Source: a bacterium UBP6_UBA1209
GTDB lineage: Bacteria; UBP6; UBA1177
DNA length: 19,864 bases
Assembly: GCA_002309575.1 (NCBI GenBank)
Contig: DBXP01000017.1
Span: 1-19,864 of the forward strand
Direction: 5' to 3'
The notes under the pieces were generated by a model. That model ran no database searches, was not told the origin of the DNA, and saw nothing but the letters and a program-made list of their open reading frames with translations. Numbering within the stretch: position 1 is the stretch's first letter; every line of letters starts with the position of its first letter. The translations under genes were made by a program, and so were the position numbers. Positions 14,547-19,864 of this stretch are shown here, one piece after another.

Positions 14547-15004
14547 ACGAAGCGACTCTGAAGAGCGGTCTGCAAAGGCTTTGCCAAAGCATCGATGTCG
14601 GGATCGTAGCGGCGGACATTCCTCTGCTCTCCAACCTCTCCGTCATTGACAACATCTCTCTCATCCACAAGTTCCACACGGACCAACCGATTGAAATCAT
14701 TACTCAAACCATTCAGGAGCAGCTAAAGATCCTTGGGATCGACAGTTTCGCCCAGCAGAAACCGGCATCACTGAACCAGCTTACGGTTTTCAAGGTCAAG
14801 GTCCTGCGTGCGATCTCGCTTCCGCTCTCGAAATTCCTGATAGACCGGCCCTTTATGATGCTGACCGGCATTGCAGATATAGATGCGGTCGTAAAAATCA
14901 TAGATCTGCTGGATAGTTATGTCGAAGAATGTACCGTTTTTGATTATACGTGGAACAACTCAAGGTACGATACGATCGCCGGAAAGTCTGAAAAAGAGGA
15001 TTAA
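14513..15004 (+). CDS. Degenerate ABC-ATPase-like protein coupled to MlaE permease
   Basis: An open frame of 163 codons from the ATC at 14513 to TAA 15002-15004, overlapping the permease by 34 bp. Its order of segments matches an MlaF-type ATPase from the Q-loop on. VGIVAADIPLLSNLSVIDNISL (about 29-50) sits where VGxVFQ...LTVxENVAxPL would be. KPASLNQL (83-90) followed by VFKVKVLRAISLPLSKF matches the place of the signature (LSGG becomes SLNQ). FLIDRPFMMLTGIADIDAV then sits in place of Walker B and the D-loop (LDEPTSGLDP), with the catalytic Glu replaced by Arg. No Walker A exists; its ~80-residue domain is replaced by about 25 residues. Third-position GC fits real coding. It is either a pseudo-ATPase subunit or a decayed gene. 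Confidence 0.6.
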   Translation: MSVKITTQFFVDEATLKSGLQRLCQSIDVGIVAADIPLLSNLSVIDNISLIHKFHTDQPIEIITQTIQEQLKILGIDSFAQQKPASLNQLTVFKVKVLRAISLPLSKFLIDRPFMMLTGIADIDAVVKIIDLLDSYVEECTVFDYTWNNSRYDTIAGKSEKED

Positions 15005-16596
15005 TCAGCTGCGTTGAAGCGCATTGCGGGACGGACCATGACATCAAGAGCGTCGACATCGTCCTCGGCGATCGATGCGCCGTCGAAGTTCATCAGAGTC
15101 GCCTTCTGGTTCGAGCTGCCCATCGAACGCAGCCACCACATGCCGGCACCCGTCGCCTCATGGACATGGGCGCCTTTGTTCTTTGCATATTCAGTCGGAT
15201 ATGCTACTTTCGAAGCGTTGTCTGCGAAATAGCTTGAATTCATTGTCTCAAGCGCACTGAGCAAGAAGATCTGATCCTCTGTATCGACACCCGGATCTAC
15301 ATCAGGATAGGTCGAATTGATCTCCGCCTGGATCGGGGTCTGAAGTATCTTCACGGACTCTTCCGGTGTGAAGGATGTCGTCAGGAAGGCGCCGTTCAGC
15401 CAGTGTCTGATTTCGCTTTCGCCCCAGTTTGTATCGACACGCTCGTTATGGAAATAGAGTACATCCAACCCCTTTTCGCTGACAACGAAAACAGTCGATC
15501 CCTTTACCTCAAGCACACGCCATTCGATAGGCTCGCTGCCGTTTCCGGGATTGTTGTCCTGCTCGTAACTGCCGATTTCAATGATCTCGCCGAGAGCGTA
15601 GGCATTGCACTCCTTTGTTTCGGGATACCAGCCGTTATGGCAGGAGATTCCCTCGTTCCAGAAACCGCCGGCGCACTCCTTAAGAGTTGATTCGACACAC
15701 ATTTTCTCTCCGAGACCGCACTCGGATCCGATCGTGTCGACGTCTGCGGGCTCTTCGTCCTCATCCGGAAGAACGGTATCCTCATCCATGATTTCACCGT
15801 CCTCATCTCCCGGTTCTTCGGGATCAGGTTCTTCGATGTCAGGTTCCTCTGTGTCAGGCACCTCTGTGTCAGGCACCTCTGTGTCAGGCACCTCTGTATC
15901 GGGCTCTTCGGTATCCGGTCCAGCATCGGTATCAGCGGGCTCCTCGGCAGGAACCGTCACAAAAGTATAAATCGAGAAGTGACCTGTTGTCATCATGATC
16001 GGATCGCCCATAGCAGCGCCCATGATCGGGTCTCCCATCGACGAAATCATGATCGGATCGCCCATAGCCGAGATCATTACCGACTCTCCGCCCTCACTCA
16101 TCATGACCGGATCTCCGGAGGCATTGAGCATGATCGGATCTCCGAGCGCTGTTGACATAACCGGATCTCCCAAGGCATCCTTCTTCATAACAACGGCTGT
16201 TCCCTCCTTGCTGTAGTGCCACTCTTTTGACTCGGGATCAAGGACTGCCGCAGAGATGATCTGATTTTCGACATCCTTTTCCATCGTTGTGGCAATCACT
16301 ATCGGCTTCAGGAAGACAAGACCGCTCGGTGAAAACCGGAGCACCTTTGAAACGACGATATCATTTTCACCGGCGATATCCTTCGTCTCAAGGACCGTCA
16401 TCGTGATTTCGGTATCCTCTGCAAGAGCGCCGTGAGGAATAGTTATCGATGATCCCTCTCCGGTGGAGATAGTTCCGCCCTCTTCAGCCGAAATGACAGC
16501 AGAAGCCTCTGTTATGCGTGTTTTTGAATCGCCTCCGCACGCCGGTAAAAGCAGAGCGCACAAAGCCAGGAGCGCGATTACAAGCTCTCTTTTCAT
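15001..16596 (-). CDS. Repeat-rich surface lipoprotein with ZU5-like and DUF6273-like parts
   Basis: A 531-residue lipoprotein. The signal peptide ends in LLPAC with Cys20 lipidated. Part 1 (about 30-140) resembles ZU5-type beta domains (GGTISTGEGSSITIPHGALA). Part 2 (140-202) is an array of eight Gly-Asp-Pro-(Val/Ile)-Met-like units, followed by GHFSIYTFV, which looks like the interrupted end of part 1. Part 3 (217-290) is an Asp/Glu/Pro/Thr linker containing three identical 15-bp repeats. Part 4 (293-330) holds six cysteines, with CGLGEKMC and CNAY at its ends. Part 5 (331-531) contains EWRVLEVKGS...VVSEKGLDV...WGESEIRHWLNGAFL...WWLRSMG, matching DUF6273-type domains. The start has GGAGG eight bases upstream. 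It lies 15 bp downstream of frr. It is probably cell-surface displayed; function unknown. Confidence 0.85.
   Translation of the reverse strand: MKRELVIALLALCALLLPACGGDSKTRITEASAVISAEEGGTISTGEGSSITIPHGALAEDTEITMTVLETKDIAGENDIVVSKVLRFSPSGLVFLKPIVIATTMEKDVENQIISAAVLDPESKEWHYSKEGTAVVMKKDALGDPVMSTALGDPIMLNASGDPVMMSEGGESVMISAMGDPIMISSMGDPIMGAAMGDPIMMTTGHFSIYTFVTVPAEEPADTDAGPDTEEPDTEVPDTEVPDTEVPDTEEPDIEEPDPEEPGDEDGEIMDEDTVLPDEDEEPADVDTIGSECGLGEKMCVESTLKECAGGFWNEGISCHNGWYPETKECNAYALGEIIEIGSYEQDNNPGNGSEPIEWRVLEVKGSTVFVVSEKGLDVLYFHNERVDTNWGESEIRHWLNGAFLTTSFTPEESVKILQTPIQAEINSTYPDVDPGVDTEDQIFLLSALETMNSSYFADNASKVAYPTEYAKNKGAHVHEATGAGMWWLRSMGSSNQKATLMNFDGASIAEDDVDALDVMVRPAMRFNAAD
15727..15948 (-). repeat. 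Acidic Pro/Thr/Glu/Asp linker with 15-bp tandem repeats
   Basis: Low-complexity coding for residues ~217-290 of the lipoprotein. At about 15847-15896 the same 15-bp unit (ctctgtgtcaggcac on the plus strand) occurs three times in a row plus degenerate copies, encoding Pro-Asp-Thr-Glu-Val. Such repeats can change copy number by slippage in frame. Confidence 0.8.
15990..16179 (-). repeat. Array of Gly-Asp-Pro-(Ile/Val)-Met units
   Basis: Residues ~140-202 contain GDPVM, GDPIM, GDPVM, a deviant GESVM, then GDPIM, GDPIM and GDPIM in units of about eight to ten residues. The spacers change (STAL, LNAS, ISAM, ISSM, GAAM). The DNA copies share GATCGG(A/G)TC cores but are not identical. Confidence 0.8.
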
Positions 16597-16611
16597 TCCA
16601 TCCTCCGCAAG

Positions 16612-17175
16612 CTAGCTTTCAAGGATATCCTTTTCCTTAAGCTTCGTGATATCTTCAAGCTTCTTCGTGTAGTCGTTGAGATCCTTCTGGACCTTTTCGT
16701 TGAACTTCTTTTCGTCGTCTTCGGTGATCTCTTTGTTTTTCTGAGCCGCTTTTATCTCGTCAAGTGCGTTTTTGCGGATATTTCTGAAGCTGACCTTGAA
16801 CTTCTCGGCAAGCTGGCTGAGCTGTTTGACAAGCTCTTTTCTCCGCTCCTGAGTCAGGGTCGGTACCGGGACCTTTACAACGATTCCGTCGTTGCTCGGG
16901 TTGAAGCCGATGTTTGCGTTCCTGATCGCGGTTTCGATCGCCTTAAGAAGCGAGCGGTCATAGGGCTGGACCACGATAAGCCTTGCATCGGGCGTCGTTA
17001 CTGATGCGACCTGGTTCAACGGGGATTTCGAGCCGTAGCATTCGACCGAGACGCCGTCCAGAAGCTTAGGTGACGCCTTGCCGGTGCGGTACTGCGAGAT
17101 CTCGTTTTTGTAAGACTCGATCGACTTTTCATAGTTTTCTTTCAGCGTGTCAAAAAATTTTTTCTGATCGAACAT
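16612..17175 (-). CDS. frr: Ribosome recycling factor
   Basis: RRF works with EF-G to split the post-termination ribosome. The 187-residue protein has the family length and wording: QYRTGKASPKLLDG (about 28-41), VVQPYDRSLLKAIETAI, and TLTQERRKELVKQ in the helical arm. A Lys-rich C-terminus follows. The ATG follows GGAGGAAAC. It is 13 bp after pyrH, the usual arrangement. A lipoprotein gene follows 15 bp downstream on the same strand. Confidence 0.97.
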   Translation of the reverse strand: MFDQKKFFDTLKENYEKSIESYKNEISQYRTGKASPKLLDGVSVECYGSKSPLNQVASVTTPDARLIVVQPYDRSLLKAIETAIRNANIGFNPSNDGIVVKVPVPTLTQERRKELVKQLSQLAEKFKVSFRNIRKNALDEIKAAQKNKEITEDDEKKFNEKVQKDLNDYTKKLEDITKLKEKDILES

Positions 17176-17188
17176 GTTTCCTCCATAT

Positions 17189-17899
17189 TTAATATGTCAC
17201 TAAACTTCCGGTTTCGTTGCCCTCGACAGCCTTCAGGATGTTCCCCTTCTGGAAGACGTTGACGATCTTGACGCAAAGCCTGTTCTCCTCGCAAAGCGTC
17301 AGCGCCGTGAGATCCATAACGCGAAGCTTTCTCTCGACCGCCTCGGCAAAAGTTATCTCTTTTACAAACTTGGCGTCGGCAAATTTTTTCGGATCCTTGT
17401 CGTAAAGTCCGTCGACCTTTGTCGCCTTGATCAGCAGATCCGCGCCGATCTCGTTGGCTCTCAGAGCCGCCGCCGTATCGGTCGTGAAGAAGGGGTTCCC
17501 GGTCCCTGCGCCGAAGATCACGATTTTTCCCTCTTCAAGGTGCCTGACCGCGTTGTCGCGCACAAAAAATTCGGCAACTTTGTTGATTTCAAGCGCGCTC
17601 ATTACGACTGCCGGCATTCCGTGAGCCTCGAAGCTTGCCTTGAGGGCAAGAGAGTTGATCACCGTCCCGAGCATCCCCATGTTGTCGCCGGTGACACGGT
17701 CCAGACCGGTCTCCGAATTTGCGGAGAGTCCGCGGAAGATATTTCCCCCGCCGATAACGATCGCGACCTCGATACCGTTTCTGCGCAGATCGCCGACCTC
17801 GCCGGAAATATAGGACAAAAAGTTCTGGTCGATCGGCTTTCCGTCGGCTGAAAGCATCGCCTCGCCGCTGAGTTTAAGAAGCACTCTTTTGTAAAGCAT
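17189..17899 (-). CDS. pyrH: UMP kinase
   Basis: Bacterial UMP kinase converts UMP to UDP with ATP, and is unrelated to the eukaryotic enzyme. The 236-residue protein has KLSGEAM at about residues 9-15 (phosphate binding), VIGGGNIFRG, GDNMGMLGTVINS, and the GAGTGNPFFTTDTAAALRA segment (about 130-148) followed by ATKVDGLYDKDP. All match the family. The ATG follows GGAGGTTTC. It leads pyrH-frr; the rpsB and tsf genes that often precede it are not present. The pyrR-pyrB-pyrC genes elsewhere in the window make its UMP substrate. Confidence 0.97.
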   Translation of the reverse strand: MLYKRVLLKLSGEAMLSADGKPIDQNFLSYISGEVGDLRRNGIEVAIVIGGGNIFRGLSANSETGLDRVTGDNMGMLGTVINSLALKASFEAHGMPAVVMSALEINKVAEFFVRDNAVRHLEEGKIVIFGAGTGNPFFTTDTAAALRANEIGADLLIKATKVDGLYDKDPKKFADAKFVKEITFAEAVERKLRVMDLTALTLCEENRLCVKIVNVFQKGNILKAVEGNETGSLVTY

Positions 17900-17926
17900 G
17901 AAACCTCCAAATCAAAAATACTGTAG

Positions 17927-17954
17927 AAATTACAAATAGAGCCATTTTTTTCAA
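17927..17954 (-). promoter_or_regulatory. Predicted promoter of pyrH-frr
   Basis: On the minus strand TTGAAA (17954-17949) and TAATTT (17932-17927) are 16 bp apart, about 30 bp upstream of the pyrH ATG. The -10 box is only fair. Confidence 0.4.
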
Positions 17955-17972
17955 GTTTAGTTGCACTCTCTT

Positions 17973-18000
17973 TTGACAAAGATTCAAGTGAAAGTAACAT
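17973..18000 (+). promoter_or_regulatory. Predicted promoter of the secreted protein at 18029
   Basis: A perfect TTGACA (17973-17978) and a TAACAT (17995-18000) are 16 bp apart, about 28 bp before the start codon. It is back to back with the pyrH promoter. Confidence 0.5.
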
Positions 18001-18028
18001 CTCACGTTTTTTTTCAATGGAGGTTTTT

Positions 18029-19273
18029 ATGAAAAAGACGATCTTACTTTTTTCCGCGCTGATTTTTTCGCTTGTCGTTTTTGCCGATGAAGCGGCAGAT
18101 GTCTGGACATGCAGCTCTGCGGCAGACTGCTCCGAAGGGATGGACTGCAGCAACGAGAACACCTGTGCCATGAACAAATCCAAATTCACCGACTACATCG
18201 CGATCACCCTCGGGATCGGTGAAAACAGCCCGAACACAAGAGGTACGGGCACAGCCAAAAGGATCTTCATCACAAATCCGGCGAACGACCTTGTCTTAGG
18301 GCAGGTCGGAGTTTCGGCAAGCGGCGGACAGGACGGAAAACTTTACATCATAAAGGATATGTCCGCAGACATGACGATCTACCCGTCGTCAAAAATCTCC
18401 TGCGAAAATTTCAGACTCATCTACGATAAAAACGGCAACGGAAATGCTGATCCCGGCGAACCGACCGTCTCCGAGGGCGACTTCGGGAACAACACCGTTA
18501 AATTTCAGTTCAAACAGAAAGAGGCTTCATACCCGGTAAACACGACATCAAACTTTCTTATGACCGCTTCCTGCTCGGCAAGCGACGCTGTAACAGATGA
18601 AAATTCAAAAATCAGCGCAACTGTCAGAAGCACATACATTTCAGCTCTCGGGACAAGCGGCAACGCTACATACGCGCAGATCCAGCCGCTCAACTTCCCG
18701 ACCTACACCTTTGAACCGGAAAGCGGCTACTTCCTTTTCACGGCAGGCAAGTTCTTCCCGAAGGCTCCGGGCTGGATGGAGATGAACAAAACCCGGGAGA
18801 TCATGCACATCAGAGCGAAGGCCATAGATTCCGCAAACGAAATCAAAACTATCGGCGTCGTGCTTAACGGAACAGCGGTCTCCTTCGGAAACGGCGTCGA
18901 GAGCATCGCGCTCTACCTCGACAGCAACAACGACGGCAAAGGCGACAAGCTCTTAAGCGAAATCACAGAGTTCCCCGAGCCCTTCCAGACAGCCAACCTC
19001 GTAATCCCCGCAGGTTCGCTCACATTTGCACAGGGTGAAGAAAAACATCTTGTAATTTCGGCAACTTTAAACTTCTACAACGGTCAGACGACATACTTCT
19101 ATATCGGAAAGACAAATGTAGTCCTTACAACAAACAAGCAGGTCGCAGGCCCGACGATCCAAACCGACAGCTTTACCTACAAGTGCGACGAAACAGATTC
19201 GAACTGCAATCTAAAGCCTGGCGAGAACGAAGATACAGAAAGCTCCGGCTGCTCGCTCATTTTCGTAGATTAA
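18029..19273 (+). CDS. Secreted two-domain protein with Ca-type loops and GCS tail
   Basis: The start is ATG 18029, five bases after GGAGG; the ATG at 18017 overlaps that site and is unlikely. The product has 414 residues. Residues 1-19 are a signal peptide. A short Cys module follows with C28, C34, C40 and C46 at exact six-residue intervals. Two similar beta-rich domains then run at about 52-200 and 230-380. Each contains an acidic Asn/Gly loop (DKNGNGNAD at 133, DSNNDGKGD at 298) of the kind seen in calcium-binding exported proteins. The C-terminus has two cysteines (KCDETDSNC), then an acidic stretch ending SSGCSLIFVD, which resembles a Cys-containing sorting tail without its transmembrane helix. 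It is probably surface-exposed; function unknown. Confidence 0.8.
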   Translation: MKKTILLFSALIFSLVVFADEAADVWTCSSAADCSEGMDCSNENTCAMNKSKFTDYIAITLGIGENSPNTRGTGTAKRIFITNPANDLVLGQVGVSASGGQDGKLYIIKDMSADMTIYPSSKISCENFRLIYDKNGNGNADPGEPTVSEGDFGNNTVKFQFKQKEASYPVNTTSNFLMTASCSASDAVTDENSKISATVRSTYISALGTSGNATYAQIQPLNFPTYTFEPESGYFLFTAGKFFPKAPGWMEMNKTREIMHIRAKAIDSANEIKTIGVVLNGTAVSFGNGVESIALYLDSNNDGKGDKLLSEITEFPEPFQTANLVIPAGSLTFAQGEEKHLVISATLNFYNGQTTYFYIGKTNVVLTTNKQVAGPTIQTDSFTYKCDETDSNCNLKPGENEDTESSGCSLIFVD

Positions 19274-19387
19274 ATAAAAATAAGATTTACCTTTCAGAAT
19301 TTAGTCGTTTTTACGAACGTCTTGCGACGGTTGAAAACAAATTTTAGAGATTCGCCGTTCTTTTCATGACAGCCTCCAACAATTAAA

Positions 19388-19864
19388 TTATTCCTCAAAC
19401 GGACATATGCCCTCTTCTTTGCAATAACAATCCATATCACGCAAAATAAGCGGCATGGAATTCCTCTTCTGATAAAGCAGCCATTTCCCTTCGAACTCTG
19501 CAAAGCCATAAGGAAAAAATATTGCTCCATCTGAATAGGTTTTGTCTTCGTCCATTTTTTTCATGCAGTATTTTTTGCCCTTATCAATTCTGTAATAGCA
19601 AAGTCTACCGCCATATGCTGAACCATCTGTTGTCACTTCCTCATATAAAAGAAGATTGCCTCTAAGAGTTCTGGGAAGAAGCGAGTAGGCTTTTAATACA
19701 GATTCTTCTGTAAATTCTGTTATCAGGTCCTTTCTTTCAAACTTATCTCCGTTTCTTTCAACAAAAACAATTTTTCTCTTGAATGTGTCATAATAGACAA
19801 ATCTATTTTCATTTTCCTTATCAAAATAAAGATATTCGGTTTGTTCTCCTTCCTGATTGAATTT
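19388..19864 (-). CDS. Hypothetical protein, 5' end outside window
   Basis: The frame reads without interruption from the window end to TAA (19388-19390), giving 158 visible residues. The internal GTG at 19636 is not a good start because the frame continues well upstream. The sequence is rich in Tyr, Phe, Lys, Glu and Asp, with short strand-like runs (FVYYDTFKRKIVFVE, AIFFPYGFAEFEGKWLLYQ). These suggest a beta-sheet repeat fold such as a propeller, but no family is recognised. Two Cys lie close together near the end (DCYCKEEGIC). The DNA is A+T-rich like the left end of the window. The 114-bp gap before the convergent secreted-protein gene shows no clear terminator. Confidence 0.6.
   Translation of the reverse strand, partial: KFNQEGEQTEYLYFDKENENRFVYYDTFKRKIVFVERNGDKFERKDLITEFTEESVLKAYSLLPRTLRGNLLLYEEVTTDGSAYGGRLCYYRIDKGKKYCMKKMDEDKTYSDGAIFFPYGFAEFEGKWLLYQKRNSMPLILRDMDCYCKEEGICPFEE

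Noticed and set aside
15840..15900. Short regular repeats considered as a CRISPR array
   Set aside because: The unit is 15 bp, has no spacers, and keeps an open frame in the lipoprotein gene.
19309..19335. CGTC-TTGC-GACG hairpin after the secreted-protein gene
   Set aside because: Four-base stem without a following U-tract; not convincing as a terminator.

Overview
The window is a piece of a bacterial chromosome. It has housekeeping genes of moderate GC in the middle and visibly A+T-richer accessory DNA at both ends (about 1-1900 and 19274-19864). Several features suggest a Gram-negative lineage of the deltaproteobacterial/Myxococcota kind: lipoproteins with classical lipoboxes, an MlaE-type lipid-transport permease, a DksA-type protein, an acidic Asp/Glu/Pro/Thr-rich surface lipoprotein, and a secreted protein with Asp/Asn/Gly calcium-type loops. 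No rRNA marker is present, so this placement is an inference.

Layout. (1) 1-1740, + strand: a tight A+T-rich operon of six small genes. It has two paralogous ~70-residue proteins on either side of two small membrane proteins, and ends in a short secreted protein that looks like the truncated N-terminus of a DUF4424-like protein. A 157-bp gap with an imperfect 26-bp direct repeat follows. (2) 1898-5916, - strand: an operon of Cys-paired lipoprotein, DksA-like zinc-finger factor, LolA-like exported protein and PriA helicase. (3) 6115-11512, + strand: a small membrane-anchored protein, the pyrimidine cluster pyrR-pyrB-pyrC (translationally coupled), an unknown protein, thioredoxin reductase and a class II aldolase-like protein. 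(4) 11520-13625, - strand: ffh-rpsP-rimM, i.e. protein targeting plus ribosome assembly. (5) 13749-15004, + strand: an MlaE-family permease followed by an unusual small ABC-ATPase-like protein that has lost the nucleotide-binding motifs and has no ATG, GTG or TTG start. (6) 15001-17899, - strand: pyrH-frr followed by a repeat-rich lipoprotein. (7) 18029-19273, + strand: a secreted two-domain protein with a C-terminal Gly-Cys-Ser tail. (8) 19388-19864, - strand: a protein cut by the window end.

Three divergent gaps hold good sigma70-type promoter pairs. All six predicted promoters can be read with a 16-bp spacer. TTG starts are common (priA, its upstream gene, rimM, the MlaE permease).

The most unusual item is the degenerate, ATPase-like partner of the MlaE permease (14513-15004). 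Next are the paralogue/membrane-protein cassette at the left end and the Gly-Asp-Pro-(Ile/Val)-Met repeat array in the lipoprotein at 15001-16596.
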